Below are positions 36,931-47,486 of a stretch of 64,000 bases of DNA, in pieces (position 1 is the first letter of the stretch; each line of letters opens with the position of its first letter). The DNA comes from Labrys sp. KNU-23. GTDB lineage: Bacteria > Pseudomonadota > Alphaproteobacteria > Rhizobiales > Labraceae. Location of the stretch: NCBI RefSeq assembly GCF_008330945.1, contig NZ_CP043489.1, forward strand, positions 868,001 through 932,000. The letters run 5' to 3'. The notes beneath the pieces were generated by a model. It ran no database searches and had not been told where the DNA came from. It saw nothing but the letters and a program-made list of their open reading frames with translations. The translations under genes were made by a program, and so were the position numbers.

Positions 36931-37866
36931 ATGCCGACCATCGAAATCGCCGCCTTTTATCATTTCGCCCGCCTGCCGGGGTTCGCCGATCTGCGCGAGC
37001 CGCTGGCCAAGCTCGCCTGCTCGCTCGGCATCAAGGGCATCATCCTGCTGGCGCATGAGGGCATCAACGGCACGGTGGCCGGCACGCCGGAGGCGATGGC
37101 GACCTTCCATCCGCGCCTGCGCGCGATCACCGGCCTCGATCGCATCGAGCACAAGACCTCCTTCGCCGAGGAGATGCCCTTCCTGCGCATGAAGGTGCGG
37201 CTGAAAGAAGAAATCGTCACCATCGGTGACAAGAGCGTCGACCCGCTGGAGCGCGTCGGCACCTATGTCGAGCCTGCGGACTGGAATGCCCTGATTTCCG
37301 ATCCGGAGGTACTGGTCATCGACACGCGCAATGATTTCGAGGTGCGTATCGGCAGCTTCAAGGGCGCGCTCGACCCCAGGACGGAGAGCTTCGGCGACTT
37401 CCCCGCCTATGTCAGGGACAAGCTCGATCCCGCCAGGCACAAGAAGGTGGCGATGTTCTGCACCGGGGGCATACGCTGCGAGAAGGCGACCAGCCTGATG
37501 CTGCGCGAGGGCTTCGAGGAAGTCTATCATCTCAAGGGCGGCGTGCTGCGCTATCTGGAAGAGATCCCGCCCGCTGAGAGCCTGTGGGAAGGCGCCTGCT
37601 TCGTCTTCGACAAGCGCGTTGCGGTCGGCCACGGCCTGAGGCCAGAGGATTTCAGCCTCTGCCATGGCTGCCTGTCGCCCCTCTCGGCAACGGACCGGCA
37701 ATCGCCCGACTACGAGGAAGGGGTGAGCTGCCCCTATTGCGCCGCAACGCTCACCGAGACACAGAAAGCCTCCTCGCGCGAGCGCCATCGCCAGGAGACG
37801 CTCGCTCGCCGGCGCGGCCACGCCCATCTCGGCCCGCGCCTCGCCACGGCGGTTGAAGAAAGCTGA
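36931..37866 (+). CDS. trhO: tRNA uridine(34) hydroxylase, rhodanese family (TrhO/YceA)
   Basis: A 311-residue cytoplasmic protein of the UPF0176 family. An N-terminal ferredoxin-like domain (about 1-95) is followed by a rhodanese domain (about 115-215) with the active-site loop CTGGIRCEKA. A C-terminal cysteine-rich segment (CHGCLSPL...CPYCAATL) probably binds zinc. TrhO installs 5-hydroxyuridine at the wobble position of certain tRNAs using oxygen. It lies just downstream of the EF-G-like gene and upstream of queC, another wobble-base modification gene. Confidence 0.9.
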   Translation: MPTIEIAAFYHFARLPGFADLREPLAKLACSLGIKGIILLAHEGINGTVAGTPEAMATFHPRLRAITGLDRIEHKTSFAEEMPFLRMKVRLKEEIVTIGDKSVDPLERVGTYVEPADWNALISDPEVLVIDTRNDFEVRIGSFKGALDPRTESFGDFPAYVRDKLDPARHKKVAMFCTGGIRCEKATSLMLREGFEEVYHLKGGVLRYLEEIPPAESLWEGACFVFDKRVAVGHGLRPEDFSLCHGCLSPLSATDRQSPDYEEGVSCPYCAATLTETQKASSRERHRQETLARRRGHAHLGPRLATAVEES

Positions 37867-37935
37867 CAAGCTCCGCTATTCCGCGGGCCTATGCCAACCA
37901 GTCTTGCGACCAACGCATTAGCGAAAGATAGACCG

Positions 37936-37977
37936 TGTCATCCCCGGCGCCACCGCAGTGGCGGGAAGGGGATGACA
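37936..37977. repeat. Two-tier hairpin upstream of queC
   Basis: An outer perfect 10-bp stem (TGTCATCCCC / GGGGATGACA) encloses an inner 6-bp stem (CGCCAC / GTGGCG) with a 4-nt loop. It lies 27-68 bp before the queC start. The TGTCATCCCC border is like that of dispersed palindromes in proteobacteria. It lacks the short C-rich features of a preQ1 aptamer. Confidence 0.6.
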
Positions 37978-38003
37978 ATTCAAAGTTCAGGATGGAGAGA
38001 ACC

Positions 38004-38708
38004 ATGTCTAACAAAGCCCTGGTCCTGTTCTCGGCCGGTCAGGATTCCACCACCTGCCTGGCCTGGGCGCTCAAGCGCTTCGACAGCGTGGAGACGGTCG
38101 GCTTCGACTATGGCCAGCGCCACGGCATCGAGCTGGCGATGCGCCCCGTGGTTCTCGCCGCCTTTCGCGAAGCCTTCCCCGCCTGGGCCGCGCGCCTGGG
38201 CGAGGACCACCTGGTCGACCTCGGCATACTCGGCCGCATCAGCGAGACCTCCCTGACGCGAGACGTCGAGATCGCCATGCAGGAGAACGGCCTGCCCAAC
38301 AGCTTCGTGCCAGGGCGCAATCTGCTCTTCCTGACCTTCGCCGCCACCCTCGCCTATCGGCGCGGCGCCCGCCATCTCGTCACCGGCGTGTGCGAGACCG
38401 ATTTCTCCGGCTATCCGGACTGCCGCGACGACACCATGAAGGCGATGCAGCTGGCGCTCAATCTCGGCATGGAAAGCCGTTTCGTCATCCACACGCCCCT
38501 GATGTGGATCGACAAGGCACAGACCTGGGCGCTGGCTCGGGAACTCGGCGGCGACCGGCTGGTGGACCTCGTCCGCGAACAGACCCACACCTGCTACAAT
38601 GGCGATCGCAGCCATCGGCACGATTGGGGCTATGGCTGCGGCACCTGCCCGGCCTGCGAACTGCGCTCCAGCGGCTACCGGCGCTTCATGACCGAGAGCG
38701 TTTCCTGA
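38004..38708 (+). CDS. queC: 7-cyano-7-deazaguanine synthase
   Basis: A 234-residue enzyme of queuosine biosynthesis that turns 7-carboxy-7-deazaguanine into preQ0 using ATP and ammonia. The PP-loop is FSAGQDSTT (9-17), with Ala in place of the usual second Gly, as in several alphaproteobacteria. The zinc site is formed by the C-terminal cysteines in [10 protein letters not shown] and [10 protein letters not shown]. The length is typical. ATG 38004 has GGAGAG 6 nt upstream. A two-tier hairpin lies in the leader. Other que genes are not in the window. Confidence 0.94.
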   Translation: MSNKALVLFSAGQDSTTCLAWALKRFDSVETVGFDYGQRHGIELAMRPVVLAAFREAFPAWAARLGEDHLVDLGILGRISETSLTRDVEIAMQENGLPNSFVPGRNLLFLTFAATLAYRRGARHLVTGVCETDFSGYPDCRDDTMKAMQLALNLGMESRFVIHTPLMWIDKAQTWALARELGGDRLVDLVREQTHTCYNGDRSHRHDWGYGCGTCPACELRSSGYRRFMTESVS

Positions 38709-38723
38709 CGTGAATGCCCATCC

Positions 38724-39422
38724 TCATTTGCTGCCTGATGGTACCTGGAAATAGCTGCCGTCCATCGAGCCGTTCTGGCCGCAATATTCGACCCGGTGCT
38801 CGCTCGCATCATCAGGAAACACGGTCTCGACCTTGAGGCTGGCGCCCTCGCGGGTGAGCTTGAGGAAGGAGGCGTCGCCTTCCTGCCTGGCCTCGAAGAC
38901 GCCGCCGGCCTCCCGGCCGCTGGCATTGATCTCGCAGACCCAGCGCCCCATCACCGGCTCGACGGTATCGCCGGAGACGGTCAGGCTGCCATCCGGCTTG
39001 GCTTCGATGTCGAACCCACCCGTGTTGTTGTGCCAACTGCCCACGAAGCCGTTCTGCGGCTTCGTCCTGACCCCCTTCAGGAAACGCGCCCGCTCCATAA
39101 GACGCTCCTTCAGCGTGCGAAAGGCGCCAACACCTTCCTTGCTGGTGCCCGCATCGTCCCGTGCGCCCACGAACCAGCGCTGGTCAGCGGCAAGCGCGGC
39201 GGCGGCCTGAGGATCGAGGGTCTTACGCAAGCGGTCATAGGCGATTGCGATCTCGGCATCGGCCTTCGACAGGGCCGGGCTGGCGCAGATCGCCTTCTCC
39301 ACCTCGGTCGCGGCCTTGCGGCAATCGAAGGAAGGATTGCCGGCAGCCTGGGCGATCATGGGCGTGAAGACGGCCGGCAGGAGGCAGGCGACGGCAAGCC
39401 CGGCGAGACGGCGCGCGGTCAC
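38724..39422 (-). CDS. Secreted LprI/DUF1311-domain protein
   Basis: A 232-residue exported protein. The signal peptide runs to about residue 25 (ending AQAAG), followed by the LprI-like domain FDCRKAATEVEKAICASP (cysteines at about 31 and 43) with ALSKADAEIA. The C-terminal half is a beta-rich region containing GSWHNNTGGFDIEAKPDGS. LprI-type proteins have been described as lysozyme inhibitors in mycobacteria, but most are uncharacterised. The GTG start overlaps the stop of the upstream gene (GTGA), so the two are coupled. Confidence 0.72.
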   Translation of the reverse strand: MTARRLAGLAVACLLPAVFTPMIAQAAGNPSFDCRKAATEVEKAICASPALSKADAEIAIAYDRLRKTLDPQAAAALAADQRWFVGARDDAGTSKEGVGAFRTLKERLMERARFLKGVRTKPQNGFVGSWHNNTGGFDIEAKPDGSLTVSGDTVEPVMGRWVCEINASGREAGGVFEARQEGDASFLKLTREGASLKVETVFPDDASEHRVEYCGQNGSMDGSYFQVPSGSK

Positions 39423-40273
39423 GGCTTTGCCCCGACCTCGATGGTGGAGAACAGGTCCGTCTCGATATCGCCCTTCTCGCCGGGCGGCTTGACACCGGCG
39501 GCCGGACGATAATGGCCATTGTCGTAGATCAGCTCGAACCGCGCCGCCTTGCCGGGCCGCGTGTCGAAGCGGCATTCGCCGCCGACCTTCCTGGAGGTGT
39601 CATGGGTGACCGTCTGCTCGACCGTGAGGTCGCGATAGCCCAGCTCGACCTTGGGGCCGAGCTTGACGGTCCGCGTGACCGAGGTCGACTCGCCCTCGCA
39701 ATCGCCATTGTTCTCGCCATTGCTGCGCTCGACGATCAACCCGTCCAGCACGCGCTCGATGCGCCCCTTGTCGAAGGTGTACATCCAGAGCGCCTGCTCC
39801 TCATAGGGATTGACGCGCGAACTGCCGGATTGCGAGGTGCGCAGGCCGAAGGCGCGCAGCCCGTCGCCGACGTCGTAACGGGCGGTGTCGAGGCTCATCG
39901 AGCCGAACTGGATGGCATCCGAGAACGCCATGCCCTTCTCGATGCGTCGCGCGACGGGATTGCCGGTGGCGACATCGGCGATGATGATCTCGACATCGCC
40001 CTTGTTCTCGCCCTCGACCGGCGGCTTGGCCTCGATCAGCGGCACGGCCGCCAGCATCAGCTCGGGGCGGTAGGGCCAGGCCTTGCAGACCACGTCATCA
40101 GGGTTGATCGCACGATCATAGCCGCGGCCCTTGACCAGCAGGCCGTTCTCACCCTGCTGCGCGTCGGGATAGGCCTGCTTGAGCAGGGCGTCGGTGATGT
40201 CGCAATCGGCCAGTGCCTGGCCGGGCAGCATCAGGGCCAGGGCAGCGGCACCGAGGGCAAGCTGGAGCTTCAT
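39419..40273 (-). CDS. Secreted protein of unknown function, coupled to the LprI-like gene
   Basis: A 284-residue protein with a Sec signal peptide (about 1-22, ending GQALA). The mature part contains cysteines that could pair (DCDI, DDVVCKAW, GDCEG, GECRF) and ends in a beta-rich segment with RFELIYDNGHYRP. I do not recognise a domain. It is translationally coupled to the LprI/DUF1311 gene downstream, so the two probably work together in the periplasm. Confidence 0.68.
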   Translation of the reverse strand: MKLQLALGAAALALMLPGQALADCDITDALLKQAYPDAQQGENGLLVKGRGYDRAINPDDVVCKAWPYRPELMLAAVPLIEAKPPVEGENKGDVEIIIADVATGNPVARRIEKGMAFSDAIQFGSMSLDTARYDVGDGLRAFGLRTSQSGSSRVNPYEEQALWMYTFDKGRIERVLDGLIVERSNGENNGDCEGESTSVTRTVKLGPKVELGYRDLTVEQTVTHDTSRKVGGECRFDTRPGKAARFELIYDNGHYRPAAGVKPPGEKGDIETDLFSTIEVGAKP

Positions 40274-40447
40274 GTCGCGGTGATTCCATTCCGGAGGGAC
40301 GATCCGAGATCTAGCATGAGCCGGAGCCAGGACAATCTAGGGCTGTGGCGATCTCTTGCATCGTTTGCCCGGGGGCTCAGTTTCGAGGGATACAGGACGC
40401 TCGACCCCGCGATTGCCTGTGCGGTGCGGCATCGATAGGCTCGGGCC

Positions 40448-41158
40448 ATGCCTCTCGATGCAGATTCCCAGCGGGCCTTGCTGAGCCGCCGTCTCGACAC
40501 GCTCTATGCCACCGACGCCCGCGGGCGCCTGCTGCACAGCAATGAGTGGGATTCCCGCCCGGCACCCCGCTTCCATCTGATGCGCACGCCGGCCGGGCCA
40601 TTGTTTCGCTGCCGCGCCGACATGCCGGATGCCCTGGTCGCCCGCCTCGGCGAACTCTGCCGCGACGAGGCGCTGGGCGAGGTGCCGAGGGAGCGCCCGG
40701 CCCGGGAGGAAGCCTATCTCGATTTGCTCGGCCACCAGGCTCCGGTGACGCAGATCTGGGCCGGGCCGGTCTACCGGGCGGATGCCGTGCCGCCGCCGCA
40801 ACGGCAACCCGTCGCCATCCATGAGGGCAATGCCGAATTGCTCCGGCCGCTCTTTCCCGACTGGCTGCCGGACGTGCCGCACAGGCGCCCCTTCCTGGCC
40901 GTGGTCGAGGACGACCGCGCCGTGGCGATCTGCGCCAGCGTGCGCATTTCCGATGCGGTGCATTGCGCCGGCGTCGAAACCCATGCCGATCACCGCCGCC
41001 AGGGCCATGCCGCCGCGGTCGTCGCCGGCTGGGCGCAGGCCGTGCGGGCGCTGGGGGCCGTGCCCTTCTACAGCACGTCCTGGGACAACCTGGCCTCCCG
41101 CGCCGTCGCCGCCCGCCTCGGCCTGCCTTTGGTCGCTACGGACTTCCATGTCCGTTGA
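40448..41158 (+). CDS. GNAT-family N-acetyltransferase
   Basis: A 236-residue protein. The C-terminal 100 residues carry the GNAT fold: FLAVVEDDRAVAICAS forms the central strands, GVETHADHRRQGHAAAVV (about 178-195) is the acetyl-CoA loop (R-x-x-G-H/x-A), and YSTSWDNLASRAVAARLG completes the fold. The N-terminal half has no clear similarity. The substrate is unknown. It is divergent from the secreted-protein pair. Confidence 0.8.
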   Translation: MPLDADSQRALLSRRLDTLYATDARGRLLHSNEWDSRPAPRFHLMRTPAGPLFRCRADMPDALVARLGELCRDEALGEVPRERPAREEAYLDLLGHQAPVTQIWAGPVYRADAVPPPQRQPVAIHEGNAELLRPLFPDWLPDVPHRRPFLAVVEDDRAVAICASVRISDAVHCAGVETHADHRRQGHAAAVVAGWAQAVRALGAVPFYSTSWDNLASRAVAARLGLPLVATDFHVR

Positions 41159-41234
41159 GGCGGCGGGAAACCCGGCCATTGCCAGCGATGGCGGGCGTTA
41201 CACCAACGGCATGGTTGCTTGACCGATCAAGCAT

Positions 41235-41343
41235 CGTCATTGCGAGCGCAGCGAAGCAATCCAGTGCTGGAAAACGCAGTGGCCATGGCTCCTGGATTGC
41301 TTCGCCATGCCAATCCTGCGGATTGGCAGAGCTCGCAATGACG
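41235..41343. repeat. Long dispersed palindromic repeat (CGTCATTGCGAGC family)
   Basis: A roughly 109-bp element whose ends, CGTCATTGCGAGC (41235-41247) and GCTCGCAATGACG (41331-41343), are perfect inverted copies. The inner arms GCGAAGCAATCCAG (41251-41264) and CTGGATTGCTTCGC (41292-41305) are also perfect inverted copies. The right arm contains an extra small palindrome around CCAATCCTGCGGATTGG. Sequences of this type occur as multi-copy, non-coding palindromes in many proteobacteria. It sits between the convergent GNAT and LprI-like genes. Confidence 0.85.
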
Positions 41344-41371
41344 CACGGGTCGAACATCGCGGCCGTCGGTA

Positions 41372-41746
41372 TTACTGCCCTTCGCCCAGGGCCGAGGCCC
41401 AGTCCTTCTTGACCTGGGCGATGCGCGCCGCATAGGCGCGCTCGATGCAGGGGGCGTCGGTGCAGATATCGCGCACCGTCTCGCGCCACTGGGTCTGGTC
41501 CTTGCCGAAGGGATCGCTGACCGCGCCGGTTTCACCGTCGACCCCGCGCGTCTCGCCCTCGATGGCCTGGTAGAGCCGGTTCATCTCGTCATCGAGGCGG
41601 GACAGTTTCGGATGGGTACAGATCAGCTTCTCGACGGCGGTATGCGCCTTGCGGCAGTCGAAGCCGGCGGCCTGGGCCGGGCCTTGCAAAGCAAGGGTTG
41701 CGACCGCCAAGGCCGCTGCCATGATAAAACTTGCAGGACGGATCAT
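41372..41746 (-). CDS. Small secreted LprI/DUF1311-domain protein
   Basis: A 124-residue exported protein: signal peptide to about residue 26 (ending AQAAG), then the LprI/DUF1311 module FDCRKAHTAVEKLICTHP with LSRLDDEMNRLYQA and a second cysteine pair (CTDAPC) near residue 100. It is a paralogue of the N-terminal domain of the protein encoded at 38724-39422. ATG 41746 has GGAG 9 nt upstream. The function is unknown; lysozyme inhibition has been proposed for relatives. Confidence 0.75.
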   Translation of the reverse strand: MIRPASFIMAAALAVATLALQGPAQAAGFDCRKAHTAVEKLICTHPKLSRLDDEMNRLYQAIEGETRGVDGETGAVSDPFGKDQTQWRETVRDICTDAPCIERAYAARIAQVKKDWASALGEGQ

Positions 41747-41901
41747 CCGAAACTCCGAAGGCAATGATCCCCCGTCGCTAGCACAACAGGACCGGCCTTG
41801 TCGTGCCGCGGGGAACTTCGCCACCCTGCTGACAGGACGTTGTCAGCAAGTTTCCGACGACGGCTCTTCCCCCCGCGCGTGACTCACCCCATTATCAGGG
41901 C

Positions 41902-44712
<2,811 letters not shown>

Positions 44713-44801
44713 AAACCTATTTGGCCTATGCACTAAAATTAATCAAATACAGCGCTTTTCTTAACAATCAACATACCTGACTGAGGTCTTGTTCGCACTG
44801 T

Positions 44802-44838
44802 GAATCGCTATTAGGATTGACGAATCCAATGGCGATTC
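44802..44838. repeat. Imperfect inverted repeat covering the retron promoter
   Basis: GAATCGCTATTAGGATT (44802-44818) faces AATCCAATGGCGATTC (44823-44838): 16 or 17 bp arms with one mismatch and one bulge. The repeat spans the -35 box and the spacer of the retron promoter. It could be an operator, the original uvrB 3' hairpin, or both. The outer GAATCGC/GCGATTC resembles the core of the palindromes at 15837 and 21305. Confidence 0.55.
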
Positions 44839-44844
44839 TAGAAT
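44816..44844 (+). promoter_or_regulatory. Predicted sigma-70-type promoter of the retron
   Basis: TTGACG (44816-44821), a 17-bp spacer and TAGAAT (44839-44844) match the -35/-10 consensus at five of six positions each. Transcription would start at about 44850-44852, exactly at the a1 segment of the msr-msd RNA. This agreement between promoter and RNA end supports both calls. Confidence 0.75.
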
Positions 44845-45013
44845 GTCCGTCACTTACGCGATTAGCTTTAGAGCTTGGTCTGGTGTTTCGCTAGACCTCA
44901 ATCGATTGGGCAGTTTTATTGGGCTCGGAAGGTTCAAAAGCCTTGCAGACCCAATGGGGCCGCTCCGCTCAGCAAGGCTTTTGAACCTTCCGAGCCATTG
45001 GTAAGTGATAGAC
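44845..45013 (+). ncRNA. Retron msr-msd non-coding RNA (Retron-Eco1-like)
   Basis: The template and primer RNA for a retron. The ends pair as a1/a2: GTCCGTCACTTAC (44845-44857) with GTAAGTGATAGAC (45001-45013), perfect over the inner 8 bp, then one G:U and one mismatch. The branching guanosine is probably G44865 in TTAGC. The msr second hairpin GGTCT...AGACC (44877-44897) has a GTTTC loop as in Eco1. The segment CAGTTTTATTGGG (about 44911-44923) marks the msr/msd junction. The msd is the perfect 25-bp hairpin 44922-44996. The RT would copy from about 45000 back to near 44912, giving an msDNA of roughly 80-90 nt. It lies immediately before the effector, the same order as in Eco1. Confidence 0.9.
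44922..44996. repeat. Perfect 25-bp inverted repeat forming the msd stem
   Basis: Arms 44922-44946 and 44972-44996 are exact reverse complements (GGCTCGGAAGG... and ...CCTTCCGAGCC) around a 25-nt loop (44947-44971). The loop contains CCCAAT, complementary to the two ATTGGG copies just upstream (44905-44910 and 44918-44923), which allows an alternative pairing. Confidence 0.95.
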
Positions 45014-45958
45014 GAACTCGATATAGTGCATTTCTTGAGCATGGTGGATCCGAAGGACATTCGGGTCCACCAGCCAACTTCTGTATTTCTGATATGTGGT
45101 GGCCCTCAAGGCACTACCTTGCCTGTCCCTCCATCGCTACGCGAGGCATATCTACGTATATGTGATAGAGGCGCCCTAAAGAAACATTCTGCAATGTTAG
45201 CTGAGGACCTAACGCGTGTCTTTGACCTCGGGAACTACAGAGACTTTCTTGCGCTTGAGGCCGACATTGCTGAGATTTCGAGCCTAATACTTCTGTTTTC
45301 TGAAAGTTACGGGAGCGCCGCGGAACTCGGCGCTTTTACGATCACACCGTCCATAGCAAGCAAGCTTTGCGCCGTTATTGATGACAAGCGTTACGGTGAA
45401 AATTCATTCATTAAGCTCGGGCCCCTTCGTTTTCTCCATAATAATTACGGAGAAGCCTCCGTCTGCGTAATAAACCGCAAAGATATCGGCACAAATGATA
45501 TAAATAATCTATCTTCTTTGAATTTTGAAGCTTTTCATGAAATTATATCCACCTCAATTGAAGATAGACTTAAAACTATAAAGAGTCACTCTACGTTTGA
45601 CAAATCCCAGAATGGTCACATTATTAAACTTATAGTTGGCATAATTCAGTGGTACGGTGCACTTACACTGGATGAGGTGGAGGTGTGCCTCCTATATTTT
45701 AACTTGGGTAAGAGTAGATCCGATGTAGAGAATTTTTTGCTGTGCGCAGAATTTTTTAATTGGATTGTTAAGCACAAACGCGGATCCAGAACATATTATG
45801 TTGCAATTGCAAAAAATGCAGCGGTGCAGTTTTCTTTTTTTGACGATTCTCAAAAACCAAATAAGAGTAAATGGCAGACCGACGTGAGAGAGCAATGGAA
45901 GTTAAGAGACCCAATGCGATTTAATTGCATCGTAGATGCTCAACTGAAAGCTATCTGA
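45005..45958 (+). CDS. Retron type II-A effector: nucleoside-deoxyribosyltransferase-like domain plus winged helix
   Basis: A 317-residue protein that lines up with the Retron-Eco1 (Ec86) effector. The N-terminal NDT-like domain has SVFLICGG (26-33), the active-site-like SESYGSAAELGAF (99-111, with the conserved Glu) and ENSFIKLGPLRFL (132-144). The corresponding Eco1 stretches are FLCGG, FTELGAF and RSFINYGPVRLL. The C-terminal part (about 205-280) looks like a winged helix. Eco1-type effectors are held by the RT-msDNA complex, and reports describe NAD-consuming activity on phage infection. The GTG start at 45005 falls inside the a2 repeat; GTG 45026 and ATG 45041 are alternatives, but the alignment favours an early start. 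The gene is AT-rich and its stop abuts the RT start (TGAATG). Confidence 0.9.
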   Translation: MIDELDIVHFLSMVDPKDIRVHQPTSVFLICGGPQGTTLPVPPSLREAYLRICDRGALKKHSAMLAEDLTRVFDLGNYRDFLALEADIAEISSLILLFSESYGSAAELGAFTITPSIASKLCAVIDDKRYGENSFIKLGPLRFLHNNYGEASVCVINRKDIGTNDINNLSSLNFEAFHEIISTSIEDRLKTIKSHSTFDKSQNGHIIKLIVGIIQWYGALTLDEVEVCLLYFNLGKSRSDVENFLLCAEFFNWIVKHKRGSRTYYVAIAKNAAVQFSFFDDSQKPNKSKWQTDVREQWKLRDPMRFNCIVDAQLKAI

Positions 45959-46918
45959 ATGAGTATAATTATGAAATTTCTCATTCAGGAAAGCGGGTTG
46001 TCGGAACAAACGATCAAAAGAATCGCAATTGACGCACCGCAAAGATATAAAGCGTATGAGATCAAAAAGAAAAATGGCGGTGTTAGGCAAATCGCTCATC
46101 CAGCCCGTGAGTTGAAGATTCTTCAGAGGGCAATAGTTAAGCACGTCATCTCGGGCCTTCCAGTTCACGATGCTGCTATGGCTTATCGCAAGGGCCGAAA
46201 TATTCGAGACAATGCCAAACGCCATGCTGGTACCTCCATAATTCTTAAAATGGATTTCAAAGATTTTTTTCCTTCAATCAAAGCGCAAGATTGGCACCAA
46301 TATTGCGAAGATAATAGGATATTAACATCCTCCGAAGACATTTGGTTAACAAGCCAAATATTATTCTATAGAGCACGAGGAACAAGGTTGCTTCGGCTGG
46401 CCATAGGAGCTCCGTCATCGCCCGCTCTTTCAAATGCTTTACTGTACGATTTCGACAAACGAGTAACTGAGTTAGTTTCACAAGAAGAAGTTGTATATAC
46501 AAGGTACGCAGACGATCTCACTTTTTCTGCAGCGCGAACTGGCTACCTCACCGGCATACAGAAACTCATTTCTCGTGCATTACGAGAAATGGAAACGCCA
46601 AAAATCAAGTTAAATCATAAGAAAACGACACACGTTACAACCAAATATAGTCGTAACGTTACCGGACTTGTACTGTCAAATGACGGAAGAGTCACGATAG
46701 GCCGAGAAAGAAAAAGAAAAATACGTGCTATGATTGACCATTTTATTAAAGGAAGATTAAATAACAGGCAAAAAGCACACCTGTCTGGAATGATAGCCTT
46801 TGCGAAATCCGCGGAACCAGAATATTATACTTATATAAGTGAAAAATATAACAATGTTTTGCGCGAAATACTGAATTCTAGAGCTAAGAAAACGTGTCGT
46901 ATTGAGGCTTCGCGTTGA
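45959..46918 (+). CDS. ret: Retron reverse transcriptase
   Basis: A 319-residue RT with all retron hallmarks: NAKRH (85-89, the NAxxH motif), motif A MDFKDFFPS (98-106, catalytic Asp99), the APSSP motif (151-155), YADD (183-186) and VTG (234-236) followed by IGRE, the RNA-recognition region. The length matches Eco1 RT (320). It should prime from the 2'-OH of the branch guanosine of the adjacent msr-msd RNA and make msDNA. It starts directly after the effector stop with no gap, so translation is probably coupled. The gene is AT-rich with many AAA/ATA/TTA codons, unlike its neighbours. ATG 45971 is a possible second start. No terminator is obvious downstream. Confidence 0.97.
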   Translation: MSIIMKFLIQESGLSEQTIKRIAIDAPQRYKAYEIKKKNGGVRQIAHPARELKILQRAIVKHVISGLPVHDAAMAYRKGRNIRDNAKRHAGTSIILKMDFKDFFPSIKAQDWHQYCEDNRILTSSEDIWLTSQILFYRARGTRLLRLAIGAPSSPALSNALLYDFDKRVTELVSQEEVVYTRYADDLTFSAARTGYLTGIQKLISRALREMETPKIKLNHKKTTHVTTKYSRNVTGLVLSNDGRVTIGRERKRKIRAMIDHFIKGRLNNRQKAHLSGMIAFAKSAEPEYYTYISEKYNNVLREILNSRAKKTCRIEASR

Positions 46919-47036
46919 TCCGATTTGGAACTCTCGCCGAAATGACAGTGAAAAATCCTTTTATCCTCGCCCAGGGTCTCCCCTAGACTTAGACTGTGCT
47001 CCCGCAGGGTTACGGTGACAGTGCATTCTATTGACA

Positions 47037-47411
47037 TCACGGAATCTGGCCCTTATGGCCCATAAGCCAACGATGGCCCTCCGGTTCCTTGGCCATGGCG
47101 CATAAAACAGCTCTGTTACCGCCTGCAACGCCGCCACATTGACGCCAGGCCTCGGTGTACTTGGCGATCTGAGTAGCGCACCTGTCCACTTGGTCGGGCG
47201 CAGCGTTCTTGAGGCAATCATCCCTGGAATCGATGGCATCCCGCTGCATGTTCATGCAGCGTCTTTGTGCTGGCGTGAACGGTACCCATGGCGTTGCGCC
47301 ACACGCCTGAAAGGCATGTTTCGCTTGGGCCTCCGTCACCTGGTTCGGACCTTGCCCAGCGCAGCCCGCCAGCCCCAACATTCCGAAAATCACTGGAATC
47401 ATCAGACGCAT
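47037..47411 (-). CDS. Small cysteine-rich lipoprotein of unknown function
   Basis: A 124-residue protein with a lipoprotein signal (lipobox LAGC, cysteine at residue 17). The mature part has several cysteines spaced as in twin CX-C helical proteins (FQACGATPW, RRCMNMQRD, DDCLKNAA, DRCATQ, QCGG, LCAM), suggesting a disulfide-rich helical hairpin. I recognise no family. The codon usage is GC-rich again, marking the right-hand end of the AT-rich retron island. Confidence 0.7.
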   Translation of the reverse strand: MRLMIPVIFGMLGLAGCAGQGPNQVTEAQAKHAFQACGATPWVPFTPAQRRCMNMQRDAIDSRDDCLKNAAPDQVDRCATQIAKYTEAWRQCGGVAGGNRAVLCAMAKEPEGHRWLMGHKGQIP

Positions 47412-47486
47412 TCTGTTCCCCCTCTATCGCTCCCCATTCAGGAGCGCCGTCCGTACCATTACTCCACAGCACTCGTCGTCCCCCTA

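Noticed and set aside
37936..37977. A preQ1 riboswitch before queC
   Set aside because: The leader hairpin is a long two-tier palindrome with no preQ1 aptamer features such as the A-rich tail and short C-rich loop; it looks like a dispersed repeat.
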